Notes: generated from the letters alone by a model not told the origin. A stretch of 64,000 nt of DNA from Pleurotus djamor (GCA_029747585.1 JAPEVF010000048.1:1-64000); one strand, 5' to 3'; counted from the first letter of the stretch, positions 23,280 through 36,995 are shown. Translations and numbers: made by a program.

Positions 23280-26200
23280 TATGAACATGGAGAAGGTCTC
23301 AAAGCCGAAGACGGGTGAACGGTACACCGGAACCTTGGAAGGAAATGTGAAGGAATGAAGTATACTTTCTAACGTAGCCAATTCTAATTTAAGCGGTGCT
23401 ATAAGCTATTCTTGCAAGTTCTAAGTAGAAGAGCGTCGATTATGAAGAAAGCTGAGCGACGAAGGAACCATGGCGATCGAAGGTTCTTGGTGACCCCTTC
23501 TCATCTCAGAAGTCTGGACGTCATCAATGGCTCAGATCCCGAGATGATCATCCTCATTTCCGGTCGTTTCGCGACATAATTGGCGATTGAGGTTGAACCC
23601 AGTGCGCGAGGGAGAGTCGAGATACGAACTCCGAAAGCGACTAGGCAACAACCTGGGTATGAGATACGCTTACACGAGAAAGAGCAGTGGTCCAGGCCGT
23701 CGAGAGGAACGGTTGCTCCATTCAAGACTACCCATGCGTACCACCCATATATCTGCGACGGAAAGCATCTACGAAAGGATGAAACGCCTACGAAACTACC
23801 TCGGACGAGAGTGAACTCATCTCATTCTGCCCACGCTGGCTGAACTCCCCGAGAACCTCGACACATCCCTTTCAATCATTCGTTCAATTTCTCGTGTGAG
23901 TGAACTCATCCTCTGGATTATGACGCCGTAACGATGATAATGCAGCTCTGATGTCAGGCCCGAATATCTCACCGTGGTCAACGTTGGCCCGATGACATCC
24001 AGACTATCAGCATCTCCCACATGATGCTCGATAATTGCTTTCCCCGAACATCGTTTAGCTCCAAGCGTCTCTCAGTGATAGGTACTGAGACTTCCTTTCC
24101 TTACGTGACGTAGATAGCCTCCTAAACGGTCCAAACGGTCGGCAATGTGGATTGTGCAAGCCACTTAGGGAGCACCCCTAATCCAGCAAGGAGGTTCATT
24201 TCAATCCGCAAGCGCCCGAAATCTCGCGCTTTCCTGCACCGTGATGATCTACGCTCACCCTCCATCTGTTCACCTGCGAAATTGCCTCGCGCATCCTTAT
24301 ACTCACGCTGAAAAACTTGCTCTTGATGAAAGAGGTCGATACCACGTTACCAACCACCCATAATCGTCAAGTTCGTCGAGACACTGCCTCTGGGAAACCG
24401 AGATCAGCTGGAGCACGCAGTACGTACTGTTCCGTGTATATTTCTGAAGTGTTTCTCATCCTTCTACGGCGTAGATATGAGAACCTCTCAACTACACCAA
24501 CCTGTCGAGGCTACGACGAAGCGATGCTCGTTTTCCTCCCACCACGTCGTGACACGATGTCTGTGAATCGGTTGGCTTCGGTATGGACGTGGTATCTCTG
24601 AGGAGCGTACGGCTGGCAGGATAATATCGTAGCCATGGCTCTGAGAACGGCACCCTGGTACGCACACCGTCTTTTCTACCTCAGCCGCCCCCACTGACCG
24701 AATATTCTGGTAGCCCTGCGCCAACGTTGATGAAGCGACTGTGTCGATCCTAGGTCCCAAAATCTCACCTTCGTGCTTCGACGCAGCTTTGATGAAGACT
24801 CACTTGTCGTACCCTTGGAGTCCTTCGAAACTTCAGCTACGTGCGCGTGGCTATCCATGGGAATGATGTTGGATAATCTCGGACACGGAGGAATGAGAGG
24901 ACGAGCTGAGATAGATGAAAAAGAGGGAATTGAGGGGGTGGAACGAAGGCGAGAAGGTCCTCATCTGGACCTCTGTGCTCCAGCCCAACTCGCATCATTT
25001 CGACCTATCTCTCCACGAACCCGCCAACTCCCCGCCTCATCTCCAGTGTATCGGGAATCCTTGCCGCTGAACTAGCGGCGGCGACGGTGGATGTAAGGGG
25101 AAAGACGATGAAATTGCCGACGAATCTCCACCCTACAACGAACGCACACGCAACCCTCGCCTCCGGGTCCTACCTTCCACCCACTCTCTCTCACGAAGCC
25201 TCGATGTACCTACGAACCTACAGCCTCGTCTCTCGATGCTCGTCAAGGGTACGACGATTTGGTCCCCGAGTAGACGATCTTCCTTAGGGATAAGAGGAGG
25301 ATTTGTCGCAGAATGGACCATGAAGGCAGCGCCGCTACTGCCGTGCCTCCCACCACAATGTCCCCCGCTGTGTCGTTCGCGCTCGAACATCTACCAACCC
25401 CGCTACCTTCCACTCGAACGACCTATTCTGATCCGCTCCAACACAACCAGGCTCGTCCCATCCACCTTGCCGCCCCAGTGACGTTAACTGGTGGTGCTAC
25501 CGAGCCCATCGGTTCATCACAGGCGACGGTGGACTTTTGGTGCAATGTGCTCCCCTCGCTGCGTCCTGGAATATCTACCATGCGCTGAGAGGACGAGGGA
25601 AAGTTGGATCACGATTCGTCCAGGTTGTCTCCCGGTACCTCCCGTCGGTGGCAGCTTGAACCCACTCTCCGTCATCGTACCCCAAGGCGGTTGATGCTAC
25701 AGACACCAGACCGAATCGAATCACAATGATGATGGCTAGCCGACATCTTCAAACCTCCAACCGCATCCCATTATGTCCTTGACTATTTAACCTCCTACCC
25801 CAAAGGATGACGGCGGTTCCCAGTCACCGTGTCTATTACCCACCCAGACCTACCGCATGTCATTACGTTGCTCCGTCTTCGTCTTACCTCCGCGGATGGA
25901 GCTCGAACTCTTCTCTTGGCTACTCAAGAGAGTCCCCACGTCGTTGGATCCGGGTCATGTGTTGATGGAGGTGGACTTGTGCTTGATGAAGGGCACTACC
26001 ACGAGACTTGGAGGGGCGGTTCGACGGTGACGCGGATGATAGTATGTCTTCGCCTTCTCCGTCCTTTTCATGCTTTTATTCAGTTTCTTCTATGCATAGC
26101 TACCAACGCATCTGCTAGATCGTCGGCGGACGGATGGGTGCCTTCGCTAGCACCATCAGTTCGTCAAGAAGTGCTACTACCGTCGTCGCCGAAGATGAAG

Positions 26201-27185
26201 GAGGCTGGACAGCAGCTTCGTGCCAGTCCCCGCTGCGAACTGATACTCACTTCGCCATGAAAGATCTGGCTGCTTGGCCTGAAGACGATCGAATGTCTTT
26301 ATCAGTGGTACTTCGATTTTTTCTGTCTCTTCTGGACTTTTTTCTGGCTCGGACTCTCTAGTCGTATATCGATAACGTACCCTGGGCTTTGTCCATGGAC
26401 ATACCATCCGCACCGCATTCCTCCGACTTCCATATCCTGTTTGTAGATGATCATCTCTCTTTCCGTCCTTCTCCACGTCTCCCTCCTACCTTATTTGACG
26501 TTATATTTCGACTTCCATTTCATCGAACCATATCGTCATTCAGTTTCAGGCGTCGCTTTTCTCGGGCATTGCTTTGAGTACATGAATTGCATCCGCCCCA
26601 GTCACGTCGCCTAAATGGAACGTACCTGGACGGCTGTGTACAGCATCAAGCACGACAGTTCCTTCTCCAAGCAGCCGCTATCTATGGACTTTACATAATG
26701 ACGGTCGACTGCTCCTGTACCATCCGCGTAAAACTGGAGAGGGCAGCTGCCGGTCAAGCAAGGAACCTGATGATCACACAGCATCGCATACCTTCTACTG
26801 TATGTGTAAATCAAAGCATTGTTTTATTGTTCCTTATCATTCTCCATGTCCGTACCGCAGGATGTTCAAGGCGGACCAATAACCACGTTGCCTTTGCCTT
26901 CATGGCTCACCTCCGCCTGGAGCTCAACAAGGTCTCGAGGGGGGAGCTTGACCTTATAATGCAAAAGCGGTAGGTTGGCCTATTCAATCTAAAATAACCA
27001 CCACATGATGGAACAACACAGGAATACAAGAACAAGGAACAGGAAGCTTCGATGATATCGCGCACAGCCGATAGGTGATTGACGCTTTACGAAGTTCATC
27101 TAGATTCTAGGCAACTCGCTTGGTCACGATATCGTCGTTATAAAGACACGGCAAAGAGGGAATGCAACCCCAGTTTCGAGCCCTA
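23280..27185. other. Long region without a supported gene
   Basis: A 3.9-kb stretch with many short frames on both strands. None shows a domain or a consistent exon chain. Genuine fast-evolving small spliced genes could be hidden here, as the neighbour at 22.7-23.3 kb shows. Confidence 0.4.
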
Positions 27186-27189
27186 CACA

Positions 27190-27847
27190 ATGAGCAAGCT
27201 ATTCACCCGTGCAAAGCCTGAAGGTAAGCGTTACATGAACACGTAGAGCCTACAACTAAAATTCAGCACCTTCTACTCAGCTATAACGGACCAATTCCAA
27301 TCAAACCCAGGGAGCCCATTTCCCAATAGATATCCCATAGTGGACGAAGTCCAACCGATAACGAAGAGCACACCTAGCTCCGTCAATAACGACAACCGTG
27401 GTGAAGGCATGCTCAATCATGTCACTGGTACACAAAACAACAGCAACCAAACCGAGACTTACGGAGGGGATAACTTCAATGGGACAATCTCCGGAGGAAA
27501 CGTTGGTGGAAGGGGTAACACGAATACTATCCACGACAACAGAGGACCTTCTGGGTTGTTGGTTCCTCCTCTCCTTCATGCAGCGTCGCTGCCAGCAGAC
27601 TTACCAAGGCGTGCACCACCTGTCTTTCGCGGTGATTATGGTAAGTCGGCTCAGGTCCTTTCAGCCACCTTCCGCTTACGGCGTCTCTCCAGCGATCTAT
27701 GGAATGGAAATGGAGTTGTACACTCTGGAAGAAGGTATTGAGGAAATATTGAATGCGTTCCGCTGGGATACACAGCGAAAGCTGCAGGCGAAGATTGAGT
27801 TCGCTAGACGTATGCAAGAGGAGCTCAAAGCAGCGCAGGCGATATGA
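27190..27847 (+). CDS. Asn/Gly-rich small protein A, three exons
   Basis: The exons are 27190-27223, 27281-27640 and 27693-27847, giving 182 residues. After MSKLFTRAKPE comes a disordered Pro/Ser linker, then a low-complexity motif VTGTQNNSNQT, GDNFNGTISGGNVGGRGN and TNTIHDNRGP, then a Pro/Ala stretch. Exon 3 encodes a separate amphipathic helical tail IYGMEMELYTLEEGIEEIL through RWDTQRKLQAKIEF to RRMQEELK. Genes at 60396 and 61996 share the same exon layout, motif and tail. The Asn/Gly motif with spaced N and G residues resembles beta-solenoid or amyloid signalling motifs of fungi; this is inference. No membrane segment or signal peptide is visible. Confidence 0.75.
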
Positions 27848-28131
27848 TGATCCAGGCTTTGGCTAAACGTTCTTAAGAAGAACGTCGAATATTAGAGATG
27901 ATTTTCAAATGATTTTGGAGAATTTGCTCGATTTTTACCATACTCCGAGCCTTTGCGATGCATCTAAGATACTATGGAGCGTGCTCTAGGCACCCATTCG
28001 TACCACCGTACCGTGGATGAAATGAGGGTCGGAGGCGTCGAAATATCCAAGCTTTCCTAAAATCTCCTATCGGGGAAATTTAGTGTGACTCATCCCATGT
28101 CTGCCTTCCCTTCCTCCCATGTACACGCATC

Positions 28132-29392
28132 ATGAAGGCGATCCCACCGTCGCCAATCCAGACACGAGAAGGTAAAGCAGATCCTTCACCCCATACCACT
28201 ATCTGTGTCCCAGCTGATCATACGCCAAAATGTCCAGTATTTCCACCAGAAATATGGTTTCACGTTGTTTCTGATATTGGTCGATACAATCGAAACGAGC
28301 TCTACCCACTCCTCCTCGTATGCCGCTCCCTCTACGACCTCTGCAAGCCCATTATATATGAGACTCTTCACGTTGACCATCAACGACGGGCGTATCTGTC
28401 AGAGTATCCTCGTACCCTGGTCCACCCAAGCAAGCTCCACATCCTCGAAGCCACCATATCTTCCAACCCTCGCCAAGCATCCTACGTTTCAAGTCTCTGG
28501 GTACATCAAACTATCAAGCTAGGCGACTCATACGAACAAACCTGGGATTCTATCACCAACATGCTCCCTTGTCTTACCAACCTCCGTCATCTCTCCCTCT
28601 CCCCGACACATCACAGCGACCGTGGTCTCCTTCGCTTCATCTCGTCCTCTGCACCCCTCTCGCATCTCATTGTGCTCTCCACCTGGAACTTCGCTGAAAT
28701 CATGGACACTCTAGATCGTTTCAGCCATTCCATCCGATTTGTCCATCTACGCGAAAGTGGTGTCATCTCTCGACGAGGACCACAGCGTCCGCTACCCGTC
28801 TTATCTACCATCGAAGGGTCCTCCGAGATCTATCACACCATCGCAGAAAGCTCGCTGTTGACGCATTTGGCTTTCGCATCGAGGGATAACCTGAACATCA
28901 AAAACCCAAGTCTTGTCTTCCGAAATGTCAAAACGCTTAGCATTACCATCATTCACCCGCGTTACTTCGCACTCATCGCACCGCATCTCGTGAACGTCGA
29001 ACTGCTGAAATGTGAAGTCACTCATAAGAAGGTAAATCAGCGTCTCCCTCCTTCCTTCCGTCTGAGAATTCTAGATATCTCACCGCAAATAAACGAAACT
29101 GATATACGCACTCTAGATACGATGGGCCGTAACCGACTTAATCCCCATCCCCTCGAGATCACTCAAATACCTCTGCATCAGCTACTTCTCCACAGACGAA
29201 CAATCCCCCTTCGCATACGCTCTCTTCGCCAGAATCCCTTCCCTTCAGGTTATCCGATTCGCGATGATGAGTAGTAACATTGAATTCACTCGGTACCATT
29301 TCAGTCCTCGTGAGGTGAAACCGAGGCTCCGAATTGGGAATTCGCCGTTTCTAAGGTGGTGGGAGGTAGAGTGGGAGGGCTTGGATTTATGA
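28132..29392 (+). CDS. F-box-like LRR protein, two exons
   Basis: Exon 1 28132-29031 and exon 2 29117-29392 give 391 residues. The N-terminal part contains CPVFPPEIWFHVVSDIG then LLLVCRSLYDLCKPIIYETL, an F-box-like start as in mushroom F-box families. Leucine-rich segments follow (LTNLRHLSLS, LSHLIVLSTWN, VKTLSITII). The 85-nt intron (GTAAAT...CACTCTAG) replaces an unspliced reading that ends at 29274; joining gives RWAVTDLIPIPSRSLKYLC and a Trp-rich end, FLRWWEVEWEGLDL, as in the gene at 16690. An alternative nearer acceptor at 29074 gives a stop. The role is presumably SCF substrate recognition, by family. Confidence 0.78.
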
Positions 29393-29616
29393 GGGCAAGG
29401 TTTGTTGCATCGCCCCGGTGCTTTGTCCGCTTGTGAGACAGGTATCCCTCGACTAGTTCATGTTATTAGCAAGTTAAACGTTCGCAGAAAGAGACAAAGG
29501 ACCTTGACGGATTTATTAACCGTTGGAGATTGTGTATTCAGCGTGAAAGACAGTGACGTATTCGTACAAGGTACAGACTAACGACACGACGACAATGCAG
29601 AAATACGAAGATCATA

Positions 29617-31239
29617 TCATTCTAGTAAGTATCGCACCCGCACCACTTCAACCAGTTCCTGAAGATACTTGACTTGAGAGTCCGTCATATCGCATTCCTC
29701 GAAAGTAAGATTCCTGATCGACATCTCATACAGTTTTCTTTCTTGAAGAATGTCGCGCAGTGCAACATACATTCCATTTTTATGCCCTCGCTTGTTACGA
29801 AAGCATGCTTTGTGAAAACGGATACATCGTAGCTCGGGATTGGGTGGTTGAGGTGAGTACTTTGATTTGAAGAGTAACCGTAGCATTTGGATATCGCAAT
29901 TTCGCAAGATGAGAGTCACCATCTTGGGAGAGCTTCGTATGAAGGTGTGGCCGTTGTTCGCGGTTAAGCCTTCGAGCGACAACGTGGGTGCTTCTGCGAA
30001 CGGAATCAACGCGCAGAGTCGAAGAAGTACATGCATATCTTCTTGTGCGACGCAGGGAAGCCAGCAAAGGAAGGAGGGCTGGGGGAGATGGGTAGATTCA
30101 TGGTCATCATGCCCGATATGTACGGCAAGCTCAAATAAGTCTTTGTTCAGCATCACGCTGACCATCTTCATAGACATTGCGGATGAGATGACCTTGGAGA
30201 TCGCCGATTTTAGGCCAGATATATCCGCAACTCGCAATGCATCGATACGGACACGCTCATAAAATATTTGTAGGGAAGGGGAGGTGGGGATGATGGGTTT
30301 GTTGAAGATGCTGAGGGTTGAGGCGTCGCTTGAAGACAGTTGGAGAAATTGTAAGCGGGGTAGAGTAACCGGTTGGAAATTGGGGTCAGCGCCTGGACCG
30401 CGTAGGCCGAAGATGATAATTTTTTGTATGTTTGGCAGACATTTGAGGGTGCTGAGCAGCCAGGGTATAGTGGCGCAATGGTCAATATGAATCCCCCCAA
30501 TCCCAAGATGAGTGAGATGAGGCATGGACTCGAAGTGCGCGTGCGATGGTAATGGAGCTCCAAAGAGAGACAGTGATCGCAAAGAAGACAACCCAAACCA
30601 AGCCGCCCCAGAAAAGTGGCCAGTATCTCTTTCTACGGAGATGGTCAGCCGTTCTAATAGTGATGCTGAGTTGTTACTTGAGATGGGCGTAAGCACTTTA
30701 GAAAGTGCGGTATGGTCGGGGAGGTCCATCCAGAGCTCCCGAAGTCGAGGGCCTTGAGATATGAGACGATCGATCAGCGGGCAAAGACTGTCTCCAACAT
30801 CGGTAGGGATCATGACGCTAATCGAGAGGAGTGCGGCCTTGGAGAGAACCAGCATCTTTGAAGCATGTGGAGAGTTCAAGTTTATTCTAGTCCAGAATTG
30901 CGGGTCGCCCACTATTTGATCATGCCAAGCATGGCAGACTCGCAGTAGCACGACCCATTGAGCATGTGTATCAGGGCCAAACGCAGTATATGGGCAGGAA
31001 GCTTCGGCTTCGAGCTTTACAAAGAGAAAGATGGCCCTCAAGACATCGTCGGGAAGTTGGTTCACCGCGCAGTACGTATTGCGGCGGATGTTTAGGGCTT
31101 TGATGTGTTCTTTGTGACGTTTGACTTCAGCGACGATTTCTTCGTCGATGAGGTTCTGAGCATTGAAGTCAGTTGCGATCGCCTGTGCGATTCAGGTGAG
31201 TACTTCCTCAGCGCAATACCGGAGGCGCATTCTTACCAT
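29617..31239 (-). CDS. F-box protein FBX-1 of a three-member paralogue set
   Basis: The exon-1 coding part is only the ATG (31239-31237), followed by a 54-nt intron (GTAAGA...CGCACAG); exon 2 is 31182-29617. The product is 522 residues. It begins MAIATDFNAQNLIDEEI, a short coiled-coil stretch, then RRNTYCAVNQLPDDVL, VVLLRVCHAWHDQI and FWTRINLNS, a canonical F-box, followed by about ten irregular LRR-like repeats ending near VVRVRYLLE. Paralogues at 36996 and 42113 align over their whole length, including RRNTYC-x-(V/I)NQLP. The start choice rests on the same ATG-intron arrangement in FBX-2. Predicted substrate receptor of an SCF E3 ligase; the target is unknown. Confidence 0.85.
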
Positions 31240-31471
31240 GTAGTGGGGAGAAGCAGACTGTCGATTTGCGAGAACGCCCACGCTGTATCCACGCGTTCAC
31301 CTCTCCTCACGTGCTGATGCTGACTGACGCAGATTGACTTGAGATCGTGACTCTCATTTTATGCTCTGTGGCCTTCGATCTCAGTGAGCACTGCTGCATC
31401 TCTTGACGAATGGCTTTCTCTCCGGCACCGGTACTCACATCTGTTCTAGGTGCTCCCCTATTACCCCTGCA

Positions 31472-32787
31472 ATGAAGCTCAAAGGGCACGCCGACGTTCC
31501 ACTTGCTCCGCAATGTACCCACGAGACAAAGGAACACCCACTATGCATCTTGACCACCATGGCGCAGGGTTTGTAGTGAGCTTTCTTTCCTTCTATCTCG
31601 CTGACACAGATATCAGGAGCGAAATGGCCTCCAGAGATATGGACATCGATTCTATTGGAACTTGGATCACCGCATCGAAACGCCCTCCATCCTTTCCTCA
31701 CTGTTTCCAGCAGTTTCCGAAACCTCACTCTGCCGTTGATCTACGACTCTATCCTAGTTTCCCCTCCGCAACACGTTGAAAACAGCGGACATATGGTCAT
31801 GATAAATCATCATCAAACTGGGACATATGGACTGCGCCTCCAATCCCTTCTCCTCACTCTGGAAACGAACACCAACCTCGCGCGATTTGTCACAACGTTT
31901 GCTCTAGCGAGCTATGATTGCGGTCACCACGTCATGGTCGCCCTTCGTAGGATCCTCAGTCGCTTATCCAACCTCAAGCGCCTCCATCTCTCCGTCGTAT
32001 ACACAGAAGACCTCGCCGAAATGATCAAATCCCTCCCTTCATCAATCGCACTCACACACCTTTCCATACCAGCGAGTTCCACCTGTCCGGCTATTATACC
32101 GTTCTTAGAATCCCAGCGAACGTCTTTGAGGTTTCTTGCCTTCCCAGTCGGCTTTTTGCGGTCACCTATACCTGTGTCTTTCGAAGCTTTGAATACGATC
32201 AAGGGAGCCTCGGACAACCATATCTGGGGCGAGGTCGTCAAGAGTGCACCCATAAGGCATCTGGACACGGGGATACTTCCAATTTCATTGATTCAAAGCC
32301 TAGAAAGTGTGTTTTCCAACCTAGTGTCCATCAAGATGGACTCACTTGATGTACTTCACGTTATTGGGCCCCACCTGGACTCGCTACGATTCATCAGCAT
32401 TACGGAGCCTTCAGAGGACGTCGTGGTGAGTGATTTATACTCCATGGACTGGCCCGGTACTTTAGTGTGACGTCAATTTTGAATCAGGATCATACACCCG
32501 ATCTCATGAGAATATCGTCCAAGTCCATCACGTACATCCAATATTGCCGTCTTGGATTCGTTGCAGAGTCGGAACGCTTCCTGGTTGAAAGCTTATTCAA
32601 GCGATACCCATCGCTATTAGCGATTGACGTAGACGCCGCGGTTTGCACGTATTTTGGGGACCTCGGAAGTCATGGCACCTATCGCTACTATCAGCACGCC
32701 GAATGTCCGATTCAAGTCTCAGTTTGCTCACCATACTTTTTTGAAGCATGGTGGGAGCCAATCAGAGACTCTCTTGAGCTTGCTTAG
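31472..32787 (+). CDS. F-box-like LRR protein, three exons
   Basis: The exons are 31472-31568, 31617-32425 and 32488-32787, giving 401 residues. The first intron (48 nt, GTTTGT donor, ATATCAG acceptor) is needed to create the F-box-like start MAQGAKWPPEIWTSILLELG followed by LTVSSSFRNLTLPLIYDSI. LRR-like segments include LSNLKRLHLSV and SSIALTHLSIP. The second intron (GTGAGT...GAATCAG) joins to DHTPDLMRIS. The C-terminus, YFFEAWWEPIRDSLELA, matches the WEQWWEIIRRDLEA end of the gene at 16690, so the two are paralogues. An internal ATG at 31559 is an alternative start. Confidence 0.75.
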
Positions 32788-32789
32788 CA

Positions 32790-33180
32790 GTGGTACGTGC
32801 TTCTCTAGAGTATCCTTAACGGCCTACTTATTATTTGCGTCATGATACACTCGATGTACATTACCTCACTTAAATTCTCCTTCACCTTCTGTAACATGAT
32901 ATCCAAATCATCCGTGTACTTGGTGTAGTGTAAGGATGACTTACTCGAGCACCTTTTCCCGAAGACCAAATCAACAAATCCAACGGATTTAGACACTTTG
33001 GCATGGGGTATATGACTTCATACTCAGGCATCCTGCTCTAAATGCATGCGAATAGGGCTTCTTATAGCATAGAAAGACTGAGCAGGTCGAGAGGCTGCTA
33101 GCAAAGGCCTTCTTCCCCTATCTCCTACAATAACAGGAGACGTGAGCTTCTCGGCGTTGGGCGGGTTACGTACTCCGCAA
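32790..33180. other. Intergenic region
   Basis: No gene is seen. It contains A/T-rich sequence and the presumed promoter of the DNA glycosylase gene. Confidence 0.55.
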
Positions 33181-33182
33181 CC

Positions 33183-34860
33183 ATGACAACCTCCTCGACC
33201 ACGACCAAATCCCTTGAGCTCATCGCGGCGAAATACGAATACGCGCCATCCAATACTCCTCGCAAAACCTTCAAACCAACTGATAAAGCTACTAAACGCT
33301 TCCCCAGTGCTGATGCTGCGTCAAAATCGCCTCGAAAGCGCTCCGGATCGTCGTCCAGCGATGGCCTGACTGTCAATGTGGATGGACGCTCTGCAGCGTC
33401 ATCGGGATCTGACAAGCTCGGTGTATTCGTTTCACGATCAACACCAAATAGAAGTGTCAGGTCAAGTCCATCCAAGAAGGCGAGGCTAGACGGAGGCAAA
33501 CAACGAAATGATCAGCAAACGGGCGTTGGAGACGGAAGGGGTAGGGGCAAGGCAAAACGCGGTTATGCGCCTCCAGAGGCGTACAAACATCTAAACCCGT
33601 TGACGGACTGTCTGAAACCCGACCTAGATGGTACGTCTCCTCTTATCCTTTCCATGAGAAGTTTGGATGTTCATGTGCCTTCAAATGTGACGTGTTGGTT
33701 ACTGTTGCAGTCGTCTTCTGTGGTATCAAGTACGCGAATCCCCGGCTTACCATGCGCTCGAGTGCTCACTAGGTCATGTCCAGCCCAGGGAGGGTATCAG
33801 CGGAGAGAGGGCATCATTTTGCGAATCCAAATAATCACTTTTACAAAGCGCTGCACCTCTCTGGTAGGTTCCCCTGCATTCACTGTTGTCGTCGTGTATT
33901 TCTCACTCGTATGTGTCACAGGCTTCACACCAAATCGTATACCACCAGAAGAAGACGCGACATTACCCGACAGATTCAACATTGGGCTGGTAAGTCATCG
34001 TCTCCACCTTTCCTCGATGTCTCACTTATGTTTTCGTTTACGGTAGACGGACTTGGTGGAACGACCGACCTCGGATGTTCGTAAGCTCCCTCCCCTTATA
34101 CACCATTTCCTCTCCTCTTTCGCCGAGAAATCGTTCTCGGAATTGTCGCACCTGGTCCGTTTACTAACGTAACCGGGTTCCTCTACAGGAAACCGAACTC
34201 TCCCAATCCGAAAAGGTCGCCTCAGTGCCCACCCTCCTCGCCAAAATCGTGCGGTTCCGTCCGAAGATAGTAGCGTTCGTTGGTTTGGGAATTGCGAGGG
34301 TCGTGGAGGTTGAGGTGCACAAGGTGTGTATTCCTGTGTCCTGACCTGTCGCGCAGCTTACGTTCGTCGTTCAGATGAACGGGAGGAGTGGTGGGCCGGC
34401 AAAGGGGTTGAAGGTCAAGAGGGAACCGGGGCTGCAGAGTTTCAAACTCGTATACCCGTCTTCGCAGGCTGATGGTGATCCTGCTCGTGCGTCACTTCTC
34501 TCTTGCTGTCTTCTACATCGTGCTGATCGCCTGCTCCCCTTGTAGATCCGAACGACGTCTCTGAAACGTTGTTCTACGCCATGCCTAGCTCGTCCGGCGC
34601 GGTATCTCAGTACCAGGTTAGTCTTCTACTTCTCCGTCCCCATTTCGCCTCTCTTGCCCACTCCTTCGGTTATCTTCATCTCATTTTCATTCGCGAATGC
34701 TGATGATGCTATACAGCTCGCGGACAAGATAGCCATCATGGAAGACCTTAAACGAACCCTCGAACAGATCAAGAATGGGTCATTGGATACAAGGCATTGT
34801 GTTTCTGTGGCCGCGAGGAAGATACCCGGACTGGACGCCATGCTGGGGGCGGGACATTGA
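33183..34860 (+). CDS. TDG: TDG/Mug-type uracil/thymine DNA glycosylase, nine exons
   Basis: The exons are 33183-33630, 33711-33729, 33784-33863, 33922-33989, 34047-34076, 34189-34323, 34375-34486, 34546-34616 and 34717-34860, giving 368 residues. A basic, Ser-rich N-terminal tail precedes the catalytic domain, which starts near YAPPEAYKHLNPL. The signature VVFCGINPGRVSAERGHH is assembled only across a 19-nt exon; its GINPG holds the Asn that activates water in Mug/TDG enzymes. Then come FYKALHLSGF, LPDRFNIGLTDLVERPTSD and the insertion-loop motif AMPSSSGAV. The enzyme removes thymine or uracil from G mismatches in nuclear base-excision repair, including mismatches left by 5-methylcytosine deamination. 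The S. pombe counterpart is Thp1. Confidence 0.92.
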
Positions 34861-36990
34861 ACGTTGCGCCGCGATTCCTCGATCGATGCCTTCGTTCCCG
34901 TTACGACCGTCTCCTTCGAACTCAGTTCCTTCCGGAGCAGCTCAGCAATTAGCCAGCCGTCCAGCCGAGTTTCCAGGTGTGGTACCCGCGCCACAACGTT
35001 CGTGATCATCAAATGCGAACGACTCTCTGGGTGGCTTGAAGGCTGGTGGTAACAGTAACCACGGAGGGGAGAGAGGAACCAACCGTTGAAGCCGGTCACC
35101 AGCGTTACCCGCACGACCAACTCTCTACCCTCGTGTGGCTCGTCCGAGATCGAGAAGCTTTCAGAGCTGGGGTCGATGACAGCGGAGGTCACGATGCCTG
35201 TCGTTGGGTTAGTTCTTCCTTCTTTCTAAAGGGACGTTTCATTATGTATTTTCGGATGTAATTTTCTGTCTTCTTTCACGGACGACCTTCACCTTTGCCT
35301 TCATCTTTGTTTTCAATGGACTTGGACTCGGACGCTTTTCGATTCCTTTGGACTTGGTCGTGGACGGACTCTCTTCGTATATCCTCAACATATGCCCGAG
35401 TGGACACTTCCCTCTTTTCATTTCCCCCCCTTCTATCACTTCGTTCATTCGCTGATTAATCACCTCTCAAACTCAAGCTCCCCTCAATCAAGACGGTAAC
35501 ACGCTCCATGAAGCCTCTACCTCCCAAGGTCAGCCGTCCACGCATCAACAGCCTCGAAACCACCTGCAATTTTCCGCGATCTGCACCGTCTTCCCTACGC
35601 ACAGGCTACGCCCCATCTCCTCACAAAGGAACGCGCTCTCTTCGTCTTTTTCTACGCGTAATGCTCCCAAGCCGCCCACGTTACCAGAACCACGCCCGCA
35701 GTCGTCGGAGTCAACACCTATCGTGCCACCGCTCTTGCCTACAGCAGGGTAGAAGGAGTGGTGTCCATTGTTGAGGCTGGCGAGCTTTAACCCGTCCTTG
35801 GCACACTGGCGATGGTGCCTTGGAAGCTGAAGAACCTCGATCCCCGGGAGCGGCTGTACCTCCGTCACTTGCTAAGCGAGCAGCGGAGGAACTTGAGAGG
35901 GATGGGGAGGTTGAGCTTCCCTCATCTTCAGCGTCATCCCCAGTGTCTACGTTTCACCGAACCAACCTCAGAGCGATCTTGAACCGATCTCTCTGAGCCT
36001 GATCCCAGACCTTTCTAGTGGACGATCGAGCGCGGACACGACACGGACATCCTGAGATTCCTACTCTCATATTTCCCCTTCTCTCTCATCCGCTATACTA
36101 CAACCACCGCATCAGTCGCCCTCTCACATCACAGGCCAATCATCCCTCTTCTCCGAGCTCTCCCCGCCCAATCAGTGCGTAAAGAACGTAAGCAGCCAGA
36201 GGATACCTTCAATATCGCCTTCGATGCTTCCACCTCCACCAACGGTGAACCCGCGTTGGAGACGGCTCACGTTGGGGATATAGAATTCGAGGCTGGCGCG
36301 ATCGGGCTACATTCTGTTCCGTCGCAGCGAGGAATCATTTGCGCCCAGGGATAGGGATATGATTTCTGTGGACGGAGGTGCTAGTGCTGTGTGGTTGCTA
36401 CGAGCCGGTAGCCCTGCGATTCGGGATACACCGCCTACCGCATACGCCTCCATCGCTGACTTCACAGGCGACGATGTCATCTTCCAAACCGTCTGCTGCG
36501 TTGAGGACGTCAAGCTGCTTCGGCTATCGAATCCCACCGTTAGCGCGAGCTCAAGCGGCTCCCCCTCAGCTCATCCGTCCCCTCCTCTCGAGCGCAACAG
36601 AGCAAAATGGTAAAGAGCCTCTTAATCGAGGGTGACGTCCCCTCGAAAGTCTACTACATGGTCCAGGGCACGTCTTGGGCGTCCAGGGAACCCCCTCCGT
36701 CCATAGCATACCTCCACCGTCGTTCTAGCTTTCTTAGGTTTCTACCTACATCACACGGACATTTTCATACTTCCCTTTCTTTTCATACTTTCAAACGCTT
36801 ATTTCGATTCCGTCTAACCCATGTACATTTCGTTTACATACTCTACATCAACATTTTGTACTCTTCATGCTCTACGTACACAGGTTGTTTTGTCGCTGTC
36901 ATCGAGTCTTGTCTGGTTATATTAATAGTCCGCACTCCAGACTCAAGGACAGTCATGCAGAGATGTCCGTCTTGAGTATTCTCTTGAAAC
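34861..36990. other. Region without a supported gene
   Basis: Ser/Pro-rich frames such as ELERDGEVELPSSSASSPVS (about 35880-35950) suggest a decayed or highly spliced coding region on the plus strand, but no start, chain of exons or domain could be established. Confidence 0.4.
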
Positions 36991-36995
36991 TTCTA

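Noticed and set aside
28132..29274. Unspliced reading of the F-box-like gene ending at 29274
   Set aside because: The C-terminus becomes low-complexity, while removing the 85-nt intron gives a sensible LRR continuation and a family-like Trp-rich end.
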